Positions 25,298 to 35,400 of a stretch of DNA of 64,000 bases are shown piece after piece. A model generated the notes under the pieces. The model was given only the letters and a program-made list of their open reading frames with translations, had not been told where the DNA came from and ran no database searches. A program made the position numbers and the translations under genes. Origin of the DNA: Massilia eurypsychrophila (lineage in GTDB: Bacteria; Pseudomonadota; Gammaproteobacteria; Burkholderiales; Burkholderiaceae_D); the NCBI RefSeq assembly GCF_002760655.1, contig NZ_PDOC01000012.1:1-64000 (forward strand), in the 5' to 3' direction. How positions within the stretch are numbered: position 1 is the first letter of the stretch; each line of letters begins with the position of its first letter.

Positions 25298-26827
25298 ATG
25301 CATAACCAAGGTGCCGTTACTGCCATCACCGCAAAGAAGCTGATGCTGGCCCTGGCCGCCGCCGGCGTGATCGGCGGCGCGGTAGGCGCGATCGCAGTCA
25401 ATCATAACAACGCAGTCGCATCCGGTGCGGCCGCAGCCACGGCCGCACCGAACTACGTGGCGCCGGCGCCGCTGGCGGCTACCGGCGCGAACGTGGCAAT
25501 GGCGCTGCCTGACTTTACGCAGATTGTCGCGCGCATGGGACCGGCCGTGGTCAACATCCGCGTCACCGGCAGCACCAAGACCGCCATGAACGGCCCGCAG
25601 GGCCGCGGCGGTCCGCAGCTCGACGAGAACGATCCATTTTTTGAGTTTTTCCGCCGCTTCCAGGGACCGCAAAATCCGCGCGGCCAGCGGAATACTCCCG
25701 TTATTGGCGCCGGATCCGGGTTCATAGTAAGCCCGGACGGCGTCATCCTTACCAACGCGCACGTGGTGCGCGATGCCAGCGAAGTCACGGTCAAGCTGCA
25801 GGACCGGCGCGAATACCGCGCCAAGGTGCTCGGCTCCGATCCGAAGACGGACGTCGCTGTGCTCAAGATCGATGCCAAGAACCTGCCGGTGGTACCGATC
25901 GGTAAATCGAACGACCTGCGCGTCGGCGAATGGGTGCTGGCGATCGGTTCGCCGTTTGGCCTCGACAGCAGCGTGACGGCCGGCGTCGTCAGCGCCAAGG
26001 GCCGCTCGCTGCCCGACGACAGCGTGCCGTTCATCCAGACCGACGTCGCCGTCAACCCCGGTAACTCGGGCGGGCCGCTGTTCAATACGCGCGGCGAAGT
26101 GGTCGGCATCAATTCGCAGATCTACAGCCAGACCGGCGGCTACCAGGGCCTGTCGTTTGCGATTCCGATCGATGTGGCCAACAAGATCAAGGAGCAGCTG
26201 GTTGCAACCGGCACGGTCAAGCACGCAAGGCTGGGCGTGACGGTGCAGGAAGTGGGGCAGGGGTTTGCCGACGCTTTCAAGCTGGAGTCGCCGGAGGGAG
26301 CACTGGTGTCGAATGTCGAAAAGGGTGGTGCGGCTGACAAAGCGGGTATCAAGTCGGGGGACGTGATTCGCAAGCTGAACGGCCAGTCGATAGTCGCATC
26401 GGGAGACCTTCCGGCGATGCTCAGTGTCGCCAGCCCTGGCGACAAGGTCACGCTCGACGTCTGGCGCGACGGTAAGATCGTGCAGCTCGGCGCGCGCCTC
26501 GGCGACGCCAGCGAAAAGCCGCAGCGCGCCGAGCGCGAAGTGGCGGCGCTTGAGGACACCGGCTCCAAGCTTGGCCTGTCGCTGCGGCCGCTGCAGCCGA
26601 TGGAGCGGCGCCAGTCGGGCCTCGCATCGGGCCTGGTGATCGAGGAAACCGGCGGCGCCGCGGCCAGTGCGGGCGTGCAGCCGGGCGACGTACTGCTGTC
26701 GATTAACGGCCGTCCGGTCACCAGCATCGAGCAGGTGCGCGACGTCGTCGGCAAGTCGTCGAAGTCGGTGGCCTTGCTGATTCAGCGCGGTGGTGACAAA
26801 ATCTTCATTCCGGTGCGGATCGGCTGA
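25298..26827 (+). CDS. degQ: Do-family periplasmic serine protease (DegQ/MucD-like)
   Basis: 509 aa from ATG 25298 (AGGAG at 25286-25290). An N-terminal membrane/signal segment (KLMLALAAAGVIGGAVGAIAV) is followed by the trypsin-like domain with catalytic H155 (TNAHVV), D185 (DVAVLKI) and S257 (GNSGGP), then two PDZ domains (LGVTVQEV..GAADKAGI and GAAASAGVQPGDVLLSING). It degrades or refolds misfolded envelope proteins. Directly followed by a response regulator (42 bp) and sensor kinase, so envelope stress sensing and proteolysis are likely coregulated. Confidence 0.93.
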   Translation: MHNQGAVTAITAKKLMLALAAAGVIGGAVGAIAVNHNNAVASGAAAATAAPNYVAPAPLAATGANVAMALPDFTQIVARMGPAVVNIRVTGSTKTAMNGPQGRGGPQLDENDPFFEFFRRFQGPQNPRGQRNTPVIGAGSGFIVSPDGVILTNAHVVRDASEVTVKLQDRREYRAKVLGSDPKTDVAVLKIDAKNLPVVPIGKSNDLRVGEWVLAIGSPFGLDSSVTAGVVSAKGRSLPDDSVPFIQTDVAVNPGNSGGPLFNTRGEVVGINSQIYSQTGGYQGLSFAIPIDVANKIKEQLVATGTVKHARLGVTVQEVGQGFADAFKLESPEGALVSNVEKGGAADKAGIKSGDVIRKLNGQSIVASGDLPAMLSVASPGDKVTLDVWRDGKIVQLGARLGDASEKPQRAEREVAALEDTGSKLGLSLRPLQPMERRQSGLASGLVIEETGGAAASAGVQPGDVLLSINGRPVTSIEQVRDVVGKSSKSVALLIQRGGDKIFIPVRIG

Positions 26828-26869
26828 TGAAGGTAGTCCTCCATCGGTAATGCTAAGAACGAGGAAGCA

Positions 26870-27532
26870 ATGCGCTTACTGCTGGTGGAGGACGATGTGA
26901 TGATCGGCGAAGTGGTGCTCGACCTGCTCAGGGCCGAGCACTACGCCGTCGACTGGGTCAAGGACGGCGAAATGGCCGACACCGCCCTGATGCAATCGCA
27001 GAACTACGACCTGGTCGTGCTCGACCTGGGCCTGCCGCGCAAGGACGGCCTGGAAGTGCTGCGCGCCATGCGCGCCCGCAAGGACCGCACTCCGGTACTG
27101 GTTGCCACCGCGCGCGACGCGGTCGGCCAGCGCATCGCCGGGCTCGATGCCGGCGCCGACGATTACGTCCTCAAACCTTACGACCTCGATGAACTGCTGG
27201 CGCGCATCCGCGCCTTGCTGCGCCGCTCGGCCGGGCGCGGCGAACCGGTCTTCGACTACAAGAACATCTCGATCAACCCGGCCACGCGCGAAGTGACGGT
27301 CGATGGCGTTGCCGCCAGCCTGTCGGCGCGCGAATGGGCCGTGCTTGAAGCGCTGATCGCCCGGCCAGGCGCGGTGCTGTCGCGCGCCCAGCTCGAAGAA
27401 AAGCTGTACAGCTGGCGCGATGAGGTGTCCAGCAATGCGGTCGAAGTGTACATCCACGGCCTGCGCAAAAAACTCGGCAGCGACCTGATACAGAATGTGC
27501 GCGGGGTCGGTTACATGGTGCCCAAGCTATGA
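26870..27532 (+). CDS. OmpR/PhoB-family response regulator (QseB/PmrA-like)
   Basis: 220 aa. The receiver domain has DD at 8-9, phospho-acceptor D52 (VVLDLGLPRKDG) and K in VLKPYDLDELLAR. The C-terminal winged helix has LSAREWAVLEALIARPGAVLSRAQLEEKLY and IHGLRKKLG. It overlaps the kinase gene by 4 bp (ATGA), marking them as cognate partners, and follows the DegQ gene in what looks like one operon. Confidence 0.94.
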   Translation: MRLLLVEDDVMIGEVVLDLLRAEHYAVDWVKDGEMADTALMQSQNYDLVVLDLGLPRKDGLEVLRAMRARKDRTPVLVATARDAVGQRIAGLDAGADDYVLKPYDLDELLARIRALLRRSAGRGEPVFDYKNISINPATREVTVDGVAASLSAREWAVLEALIARPGAVLSRAQLEEKLYSWRDEVSSNAVEVYIHGLRKKLGSDLIQNVRGVGYMVPKL

Positions 27533-28857
27533 AAGTGACGCACTCCCTACGCGGGCGCCTGCTGTGGTTCCTGCTGGCGGCGATCAGCATCGCCGCCATC
27601 GCCCAGGCCTCGATCGCGTACCGGACGGCTCTGGCCGACGTCGATCAGATCTCCGACTATCACATGCAGCAAATGGCGCTGTCGCTGCGTTCGGGAGCGG
27701 CCCTGTCGAACATGGAGGCACCCGCGGGCATCGACGCCACCGCCGAAAACGGCGACCTGGTGGTGCAGGTGTGGACGCCGGACGGGGTGCAGGTGTTCCG
27801 CAGCGTGTCGCCCGCGCGCCTGCCGCAGCGGGCGGTGCTGGGTTTTTCGAATGTTCAAGCGAACGGCAAAACATATCGGATTTTTTCGGTGCAGACCAGC
27901 AGCCAGACCGTGCAGGTGGCGCAGGACATGGCGGCGCGGCGCCAGATGGCCGGCAATGTGGCGCTGCGCACGGTCGGTCCAATCGCTGTGATGATGCCGA
28001 TCTTGATGCTGGTCGTGTGGTGGGTAGTGAGCGGATCGCTCGAGCCGGTCGCGCGCGTGCGCAAGCAGGTGGCCTCGCGCCAGGCCGACGACCTGTCGCC
28101 GGTGTCGGAGTCGGGCCTGCCCGACGAGGTGCGCCCGCTGGTGCAGGAACTGAACCTGCTGTTCGGCCGCGTCAGGACCGCGTTCGACGCGCAGCAGAAT
28201 TTTGTCGCCGACGCCGCGCACGAACTGCGCACGCCACTAGCTGCGCTGAAGCTGCAGGTGCAGGGCCTGGAGCGGGCCGACAGTCCCGACGCGCGCCAGG
28301 TCGCCGTGTCGCGCCTGACGGCCGGCATCGAGCGCGCCACCCGCCTGGTCGAGCAGCTGCTGGTGCTGGCGCGGCAGGAGGCTGGTGCGGCCGGCGGCGC
28401 CAAGGCGCAGCAGGTGGCGCTGGCCGACCTGGCGCGGCGCACCGTCGGCGACCTGGCCGGCGTGGCGCAGAACAAGGGCGTCGACCTGGGACTGCTGCGC
28501 GCCGATGACGCGCGCGTGAACGGGCAGGGCGATGCGCTGATGATCCTGTTGCGCAACCTGGTCGACAACGCGATCAAGTACACGCCGCCGGGCGGCACCA
28601 TCGACCTGGCGGTGCAGCAGGACGCGGCAGGCGCGCGCATTGTGGTCGAAGACAGCGGGCCGGGGATTCCTGCCGAAGAACGCGAGCGCGTGTTTGACCG
28701 CTTCTACCGGATTGCGGGCAGCGAGGCGTCTGGCAGTGGATTGGGGCTGGCGATCATCAAGGCGATCGCCGAACGGCATGGGGCAACGCTGACGCTGGGC
28801 CAGTCGGAGCGGCTCGGTGGCCTGAGTGCGGTGGTGACGTTCCCGAAGAACGCGTAG
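27529..28857 (+). CDS. Sensor histidine kinase of the DegQ-linked two-component system
   Basis: 442 aa, QseC/PmrB-like. TM1 is about 10-30, a periplasmic sensor covers 31-147, TM2 is about 150-168, followed by a HAMP-like linker, the HisKA H-box FVADAAHELRTPLAAL with H231, then N-box (LRNLVDNAIKYTPPGG), G1 (VVEDSGPGIP), F (RVFDRFYR) and G2 (GSGLGLAI) boxes. All catalytic elements are intact. A REP-type hairpin after the stop ends the operon. Confidence 0.93.
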   Translation: MKVTHSLRGRLLWFLLAAISIAAIAQASIAYRTALADVDQISDYHMQQMALSLRSGAALSNMEAPAGIDATAENGDLVVQVWTPDGVQVFRSVSPARLPQRAVLGFSNVQANGKTYRIFSVQTSSQTVQVAQDMAARRQMAGNVALRTVGPIAVMMPILMLVVWWVVSGSLEPVARVRKQVASRQADDLSPVSESGLPDEVRPLVQELNLLFGRVRTAFDAQQNFVADAAHELRTPLAALKLQVQGLERADSPDARQVAVSRLTAGIERATRLVEQLLVLARQEAGAAGGAKAQQVALADLARRTVGDLAGVAQNKGVDLGLLRADDARVNGQGDALMILLRNLVDNAIKYTPPGGTIDLAVQQDAAGARIVVEDSGPGIPAEERERVFDRFYRIAGSEASGSGLGLAIIKAIAERHGATLTLGQSERLGGLSAVVTFPKNA

Positions 28858-28865
28858 TTGGCGCC

Positions 28866-28893
28866 GGGGGTCTGACCCGCTGGGTCAGACCCC
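28866..28893. terminator. REP-family hairpin between convergent genes
   Basis: GGGGTCTGACCC (28867-28878) pairs with GGGTCAGACCCC (28882-28893) around a 3-nt loop, 9 bp after the kinase stop and 26 bp before the receptor gene end. Probable bidirectional terminator made from the dispersed palindrome. Confidence 0.6.
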
Positions 28894-28918
28894 GGTGGAA
28901 CTGGGGCAGTGCGACGGC

Positions 28919-31315
28919 TTAGAACTTGTGCCACATGCGCGCGAAGTACGACGTGCCGTTCAAGCCAAACTGCACGCTCTCGTATTTGAAGCCGTTGTCG
29001 GTCTCGTTCGGATCGTGCGCGGTCGGCTTGACGTTGAAGATGTTCGCCGCGCCGATGGTGAACTTGGTCTTCGGCGTGAAGGCGTAGGTGAACGCCAGGT
29101 CGGCCGACGTCTTCGCCTCATACTTCATCAGTGGCGTCGGCGGGCCGGAGAAGGTGCCGAGCGACTGCGGGCCGAAGTGGATGATCTTCAGTTCCGTGTT
29201 CACTTTGCCCAGCGTGTAGTCGAAGCCCAAGGTAGCCTTGCGGCGCGGGCCGCCCTGCTCAATGAACAGGCGCTCGCGTTCCGACAGCAGCACGTCTTCA
29301 AAGCCTGCCAGCGATGGCGGCGCCTTGATGTTGGTGACGTCGGTGGTACTGAAGTTCAGCGCCAGGAAGGTATTGAGCTTGCCGCCCATGACATCGCTCT
29401 TGTTCGCCACCGTCACGTCCAGGCCCTGGGTGCGGGTGTCGATCGAGTTGACGAAGAACTGCGCCGACGCCACGCCCAGGTTCAGCAGGATGTCGCCGAG
29501 GGCCGGGTAGTTGTCCGAGTCGAAGCGGCCCGACAGCACGATGCGGTCGTCGATGTCGATGCGGTACAGGTCGGCCGTCACCGAAGTCGACGCCGTCGGC
29601 GTCCACGTCGTGCCGAGCGTGAAGCTCTTCGATTTTTCTTCCTTCAGCTTCGGAATGCCGGCCGCGTTGGTGACGTTGCCGCCGTTCGGCGCGAACACCA
29701 CGTCCTTGGCGACGCCGCCGACGAAGTCGGTGAACGTCGACGAGAAGTACACCTGCTGCAGCGACGGCGCGCGGAAGCCCGTGCTGGCCGAGCCGCGCAG
29801 CAGTACCGCGTCGGCCAGGCGGAACGAGCCGGCGACCTTGCCGGTGACGGTGGATCCGAAGTCGCTGAATTTTTCGTAGCGAACGGCGCCCTGCAGCTTG
29901 ATGCGGTCGGTGACGTCGGCCTCGAGGTCGAGATAGGCGGCGCTGCTGTGGCGGCCCTTGTCGGTGGCGTCGCTCGGCTGAAAGCCCGGGAAGCCCTGGC
30001 TGCCGGCGTTGCCGCCGAAGCCGAGGCCGTCGACGTCGTTGTACGAGCCTGGCTCGCCGGCGAAGATCTTGTAGTTCTCCTTGCGGTACTCGGCGCCCAG
30101 CGCGACGTTCAGGCCGCCGAGGATGTCGCCGTAGAAGCGGCTCACGTCGGCGTTGGTGGTCAGCTGCTCGAACTCGAAGCCGCCGGCGTTGAACTGGCTC
30201 GGGCTGATGCCTTTGCCGCCGGCCAGCAGATCCTTGTTGGCGATCGACGCGTTCAGCGTATTGCTGATGTTGTAGACCATCTTGTTAAAGCCATAGGTCT
30301 GCGACAGGTCGGCATTCCATTCGCCGGCGCGGGTGCGGTAGCCGATCGTGCCGAAGCGGTCGTCGACGTCGGCGTTGATGAACGGCGCGAAGCCGTCCGG
30401 GTACATCGCCGCCGAATTTTTCGACGGGATGTCGTCCGAGCCGATGCCGCCGCGGCCCCACGCCGCGCTCGAACCGTAGCGATCCTGCACGCCGGCGGTG
30501 AAGTAGACGCGGCCGGCGGCGCCGGTCGGGATTTCGCCGTTGACGTACAGCGTGCGGTTCTTCACCAGCGAATCGCCGATGATGCGCGGGCTGTTGTCGA
30601 CTTCGCGATTCGAGCGGCCGCGGTTGAGCACTTCGGCGGTGATGCCGATGACGCCCTTGTCGCCGACCTGCACGCCGCAGTAGGCCGAGCCGAGGTAGTT
30701 GCGGCCATCGCCTTCTGAATACTGGCCGGCGCCGACAACGGTTTCGCAGCCGAGGCTTTTCTTCATGTCGATGTTGATCACGCCGGCGATCGCGTCCGAG
30801 CCGTACTGGGCGGCGGCGCCGTGACGCAGCACCTGCACGTTTTTGATCGCCAGCAGCGGGATCGCATTCATGTCGGTGCCGGTGTTGCCGCGGTTGCGCG
30901 CGCCGAAGATATTGACCAGCGCGGTCGTGTGGCGGCGTTTGCCGTTCATCAGCACCAGCGTCTGGTCCGAGCCGAGGCCGCGCAGCGCTGCCGAGTCGAT
31001 CAGGTCGGCGCCGTCGGCGCCAGTCTGGCGGGTCGAGTTAAACGAAGGCGAGATGTAGGTCAGCGTCTGGGCCAGGTCGAACTGGCCGCCTTGTTCGGCG
31101 ATCTTGGTCATCGGGATGAAATCGACCGGCACCACCGTTTCGGTGGCCGAGGTGTTGGCGGCGCGGCGCGAACCGACCACGTTGACGGTCTGGATCTCGT
31201 CCTTGGCGACGGTGCCGGCGCTCTGCGCGAAGGCGGCGGGCGACATGACGGCGAGGGCGGCGCTGCCGTACAGGCTGAGCAGGATGGCTTTACGGAGGGT
31301 ACTTGGCTGGAACAC
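28919..31315 (-). CDS. TonB-dependent receptor
   Basis: 798 aa with GTG start at 31315, supported by GGAGA nine bases upstream. Signal peptide ILLSLYGSAALAVMSPAAFAQ, a plug domain (LAQTLTYISPSFNSTRQTG, LRGLGSDQTLVLMNGKRRH, VQVLRHGAAAQYGSDAIAGVINI), and a beta-barrel ending SYFARMWHKF. A Cys pair (near residues 190 and 214) lies early in the barrel. The plug sequence resembles the vitamin/polysaccharide-type iron receptor group of Xanthomonas-like genomes; no Fur box is seen upstream, so the substrate may not be iron. Monocistronic. Confidence 0.92.
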   Translation of the reverse strand: MFQPSTLRKAILLSLYGSAALAVMSPAAFAQSAGTVAKDEIQTVNVVGSRRAANTSATETVVPVDFIPMTKIAEQGGQFDLAQTLTYISPSFNSTRQTGADGADLIDSAALRGLGSDQTLVLMNGKRRHTTALVNIFGARNRGNTGTDMNAIPLLAIKNVQVLRHGAAAQYGSDAIAGVINIDMKKSLGCETVVGAGQYSEGDGRNYLGSAYCGVQVGDKGVIGITAEVLNRGRSNREVDNSPRIIGDSLVKNRTLYVNGEIPTGAAGRVYFTAGVQDRYGSSAAWGRGGIGSDDIPSKNSAAMYPDGFAPFINADVDDRFGTIGYRTRAGEWNADLSQTYGFNKMVYNISNTLNASIANKDLLAGGKGISPSQFNAGGFEFEQLTTNADVSRFYGDILGGLNVALGAEYRKENYKIFAGEPGSYNDVDGLGFGGNAGSQGFPGFQPSDATDKGRHSSAAYLDLEADVTDRIKLQGAVRYEKFSDFGSTVTGKVAGSFRLADAVLLRGSASTGFRAPSLQQVYFSSTFTDFVGGVAKDVVFAPNGGNVTNAAGIPKLKEEKSKSFTLGTTWTPTASTSVTADLYRIDIDDRIVLSGRFDSDNYPALGDILLNLGVASAQFFVNSIDTRTQGLDVTVANKSDVMGGKLNTFLALNFSTTDVTNIKAPPSLAGFEDVLLSERERLFIEQGGPRRKATLGFDYTLGKVNTELKIIHFGPQSLGTFSGPPTPLMKYEAKTSADLAFTYAFTPKTKFTIGAANIFNVKPTAHDPNETDNGFKYESVQFGLNGTSYFARMWHKF

Positions 31316-31450
31316 GCGGCTTCTCCAAAATGAAAAATTTCATTTTAAACACTTGAACCTGTGTCGATGCGTCAGGTGTGAAAATACCACAACGTTATCA
31401 AGATATAGGCAAAACGAATAGGTTATCCGACCTAATTTGTGCTAGTGCAG

Positions 31451-31482
31451 CATCGGGGGCAAACCCAGGTCCGACCCCGATG
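31451..31482 (-). terminator. Hairpin after the exported protein gene
   Basis: CATCGGGG (31451-31458) pairs with CCCCGATG (31475-31482). The loop and right arm carry a GGTCCGACCCC repeat core. It lies 44 bp downstream of the minus-strand stop at 31527. Confidence 0.45.
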
Positions 31483-31526
31483 TGAGGGGATGAATCGAAT
31501 GTTTCTAGCTGCAGTTGCCCGGCGGT

Positions 31527-32069
31527 TTACTTGGCGATGGCTTGCAGCAGCACGAATCCTTCGTGGCGGATGGTGCTTTGCGCTTCGGCCAGCGCCTTGT
31601 TGGCCTTGATAAATGCGGGACGCTGCATGTCCTTGCGCTCGGCGGGGGTGGATATGGGGGCACGCGGCGCACCCATGCTCGGTCCGCTGTTGTACATCTG
31701 GTGGACGACTTTCTTGCCGTAGTCGGAAGCATAGAAGCGTGCCATCTCGGTGGCCGTTTCGGCGCTGATGGTGCGAGCCAGCGGATACGCCAGGCGTGCG
31801 TAAATCTGCGCCGGCGGCACTTTTTCGAGCTTGGCGTAGGCGGCCTGGCGTTGTGTGTCGTTGGCGTAGCGGCTCGAGCCGGTAATCGATCGCATCATCT
31901 TTTCCGCCTGCATCGCCTTAAGCAAGGCGGACACCGCATTGACGTGGCCAACGGTGATGACACCGGCAGCCGGCGCCGGCACCGGCGCCGCTGCTGGCGG
32001 CGCGGCGAACGAGACGGGCGAAGCGGCAATCAACGCCGCCAGGCTTAGCGTAGTCATCAATCTCATCAT
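31527..32069 (-). CDS. Exported protein, DUF2059-like
   Basis: 180 aa. Signal peptide MTTLSLAALIAASPVSFAAP, a Pro/Ala linker, then a helical domain (VNAVSALLKAMQAEKMMRSI.., ARTISAETATEMARFYASDYGKKVVHQMY) resembling DUF2059, a periplasmic domain of unknown function. ATGATG start with AAGG upstream. Monocistronic between the receptor and dnaE2. Confidence 0.7.
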   Translation of the reverse strand: MMRLMTTLSLAALIAASPVSFAAPPAAAPVPAPAAGVITVGHVNAVSALLKAMQAEKMMRSITGSSRYANDTQRQAAYAKLEKVPPAQIYARLAYPLARTISAETATEMARFYASDYGKKVVHQMYNSGPSMGAPRAPISTPAERKDMQRPAFIKANKALAEAQSTIRHEGFVLLQAIAK

Positions 32070-32150
32070 GTACCTTTAGATAATGTTTTCGGCTGCCATC
32101 ATATATGGCAAAACTCATGCGGACAATCACATTTCAACCGAGTTCTAAAC

Positions 32151-32217
32151 CGGGGTCAGACCCGGTTATTAACAAGCTGGCGCGTCGGTCACCGAATATC
32201 AAACGGGTCTGACCCCG
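32151..32217. repeat. REPIN-like palindromic doublet, unit 1
   Basis: Left arm CGGGGTCAGACCCGGTT (32151-32167) and right arm AAACGGGTCTGACCCCG (32201-32217) match as inverted repeats at 16 of 17 bases. The inner and right half, 25 bp ending in GACCCC, is repeated exactly in unit 2. Confidence 0.75.
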
Positions 32218-32270
32218 AATTGATATTCGCTGGAGGACCTGTAACGATGGGATAATCCCGATTTTTAATA

Positions 32271-32339
32271 TTGGGGTCAGACCCGTTTAAAAGATGGTCG
32301 TGGGCTGTCTGGCCGAATATCAAACGGGTCTGACCCCAA
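32271..32339. repeat. REPIN-like palindromic doublet, unit 2
   Basis: Perfect 18-bp inverted repeat TTGGGGTCAGACCCGTTT (32271-32288) with 32322-32339, with a 33-bp interior. It is tandem to unit 1 and ends just before the dnaE2 promoter. Confidence 0.8.
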
Positions 32340-32353
32340 TTTTTTGAGGTTGC

Positions 32354-32395
32354 TTGTTTGGCGCGGGCTGTGGGTTATACTGGGTTTATATACAG
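32354..32395 (+). promoter_or_regulatory. SOS promoter with LexA operator for dnaE2
   Basis: LexA-type box CTGG-GTTTATAT-ACAG (32380-32395), one base off CTGT-N8-ACAG, overlaps the -10 TATACT (32376-32381) of a promoter with -35 TTGTTT (32354-32359) and 16-bp spacer. Transcription would begin near 32388, so the ATG at 32403 and not the open frame from 32358 is the start. Confidence 0.75.
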
Positions 32396-32402
32396 TATTT
32401 TG

Positions 32403-35400
32403 ATGCCGCACCTCAAGTCCATGCCGTCCCCTTCCTTTGCTCCATCGACCAGCCTGCCCGACTATGCCGAGCTGTTTTGCCTGTCGAACTTTACCTTCCT
32501 GCAGGGCGCTTCGCACGCCGAGGAGTTGGTCGCGCGCGCCGTTCAGCTCGGCTATGCGGCGCTGGCGCTGACCGACGAGTGTTCGCTCGCCGGCGTCGTG
32601 CGCGCCCACGCCGAGGCGAAAAAGGCCGACCTGCAGCTGCTGATCGGCGCCCATTTCCATCTGAAGAACGCCGACGGCAGCGCGGCGCTGTCGCTGGTGC
32701 TGCTGGCACAGAACCGCAACGGCTATGGCAACCTTGCCGAGCTGATCACCATCGGCCGCACCCGCAGCGAGAAGGGCACCTACCTGCTCACGCTGGCCGA
32801 CTTTGCCGCGCCGCCGCCCAGCCACGCGCACCTGCAGGGCATGCCCGATTGCCTGGCGATATTGCTGCCGGCCTACCCCGGCCACGACGCCGCCGACGTC
32901 GACCGCCTGCACCGCCAGGCCGCGTGGATGGCGGCAACGTTTGCCGGCCGCAGCTGGATCGGCCTGAACCTGCTGCACCGCGCCTACGACGACGCCCACC
33001 GCGCCACCATCGAGGAAGTGGCATGGCAGCACGCGCTGCCGATCACCGCGATCGGCCACGTCTGCATGCACGTGCGATCGCGCAAGCCCTTGCAGGACAC
33101 GCTGTCGGCAATCCGCATCGGCAAGCCGGTGGCCGAGTGCGGCTATCAACTGGCGCAAAATGCCGAGCAGCATCTGCGCGCGCGCCTGCGCCTGGCTAAT
33201 ATCTACGCGCCGGACGTGCTGGCCGAAACCGTGCGCATCGCGCGCCTGTGCACCTTTTCGCTCGACGAGTTGCGTTACGAATACCCGAACGAGGTGGTGC
33301 CCGACGGCCATACGCCGGCCAGCTACCTGCGCAGCGAAACCTATATCGGCGCGCACCGGCGCTTTCGCGACGGCATCCCGGCCAAGGTGCAGGGGCAGAT
33401 CGAGCACGAGCTGGCGCTGATCGGCGAGATGCGCTACGAACAGTATTTCCTCACCGTCTACGACATCGTCCGCTTCGCCCGTTCCAACAACATCCTGTGC
33501 CAGGGCCGCGGCTCGGCGGCCAACTCGGCGGTGTGCTATTGCCTCGGCATCACCGAGGTCGACCCGGCCCGCGCCAACCTGCTGTTCGAACGCTTCATCT
33601 CGAAGGAGCGCAACGAGCCGCCCGACATCGACGTCGACTTCGAGCACCAGCGCCGCGAAGAAGTGATCCAGTACATCTACCATAAATACGGTCGCACCCG
33701 CGCCGCGCTGGCGGCGGTGGTGATCAGCTACCGGCCCAAGAGCGCGCTGCGCGACAGCGGCCGCGCGCTCGGCATCGACCTGGCCATCGTCGAAAAAGTG
33801 GCCAAGACCCATCACTGGTTCGACAGCAAGCAGGACCTGGTGAACCGGCTGGCCGAAAGCGGGCTCGATCCGCAGTCGAGCCTGGCGCAGCAGTGGGCGA
33901 CGCTGGCGCAGCTGCTGCTGGGCTTTCCGCGCCACCTGTCGCAGCACCCGGGCGGCTTCGTCATCGCCCAGGGCAAGCTGTCGCGTCTGGTGCCGATCGA
34001 AAACGCCACGATGGCCGAGCGCAGCGTCATCGAGTGGGACAAGAACGACCTCGAGGAACTCGGCCTGATGAAGGTCGACGTGCTGGCGCTGGGCATGCTG
34101 TCGATGCTGCGCCGCGGCCTCGAGCTGATCGGCACGCGCCACGGCACCGTGTTCGAGATGCAGGACATTCCGCACGACGACACGCCGACCTACGACATGA
34201 TCTGCGCGGCCGACACGGTCGGCGTGTTCCAGATCGAGTCGCGCGCGCAGATGAGCATGCTGCCGCGCCTGTTGCCGCGCAAGTTCTACGACCTGGTCAT
34301 CGAGGTGGCGCTGGTGCGGCCCGGACCGATCCAGGGCGGTATGGTGCACCCGTACCTGAAGCGGCGCCAGGGCTTCGAGCCGGTGCATTACCCGAAGCCG
34401 GAAATCCGCGCCGCGCTCGAGCGTACCCTGGGCGTGCCGATCTTCCAGGAGCAAGTGATGCAGGTAGCGATCCTGGCGGCCGGCTTCACGCCCGGCGAAG
34501 CGGACCAGCTGCGCCGCGCGATGGCGGCGTGGAAGCGCAAGGGCGGCCTGGAAACGTATTACCAGCGCATCGTCGGCGGCATGCTCGAGCGCGGCTACGA
34601 GCTCGAGTTTGCCGAAGCGATCTTCAGCCAGATCCAGGGTTTCGGCGAATACGGTTTTCCGGAGTCGCACGCCGCCAGCTTCGCGCTGTTGGCCTACGCC
34701 AGCTCGTGGATGAAGCGGCACGAGCCGGGCGCCTTCCTGTGCGCGCTGCTCAACAGCCAGCCGATGGGCTTTTACAGCCCGTCGCAGCTGGTGCAGGACG
34801 CGCGCCGCCACGGCATCGAGGTGCGCCCGGTCGACATCGCCATCAGCGGCTGGGAGTCGACGCTCGAAGAGGCCGACGAATCGCGCGCCAGCCAGCCGGC
34901 GGTGCGGCTGGGCTTGTCGTTGCAGCGCGGCATGCGCCGCGACGTGGCCGCGCGCATCGAGGACGCGCGCGCGATCCGGCCGTTCGACAGCGTGGCCGAC
35001 CTGGCGCGCAGGGCCGGCCTCGACCGCGGCGACCTGCAGGTGCTGGCGGCGTCGAACGCGCTGGAGTCGCTGGCCGGCAACCGCCGCCAGGCGCTGTGGC
35101 AGGCGGTCGGCGCCGTGCCGGACAAGGACCTGCTGCGCCCGACCACGCCTGACGAGGCGACGCCGCAACTGCGCGCGCCGAGCGAGGGCGACGAGATCGT
35201 CGGCGACTACCGCTCGCAGGGCCTGACCTTGGGGCGCCATCCGCTGGCGCTATTGCGGGCGCAATTGCTCAAGCAGCGCTTCATGACGGCGGCCACCTTG
35301 CACGACTACAAGAACGGCCAGCTGGCGCGCGCCTGCGGCATCGTCACCGTGCGCCAGCGCCCGGGCACGGCCAAGGGCGTGCTGTTCCTGACACTCGAAG

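Noticed and set aside
32358-32402. Earlier dnaE2 start at 32358
   Set aside because: It would place the promoter -10 and LexA box inside the coding region.
32277-35240. 987-codon open frame antisense to dnaE2
   Set aside because: His/Arg/Gln-rich composition typical of antisense frames in GC-rich genes; no recognisable motif or start site.
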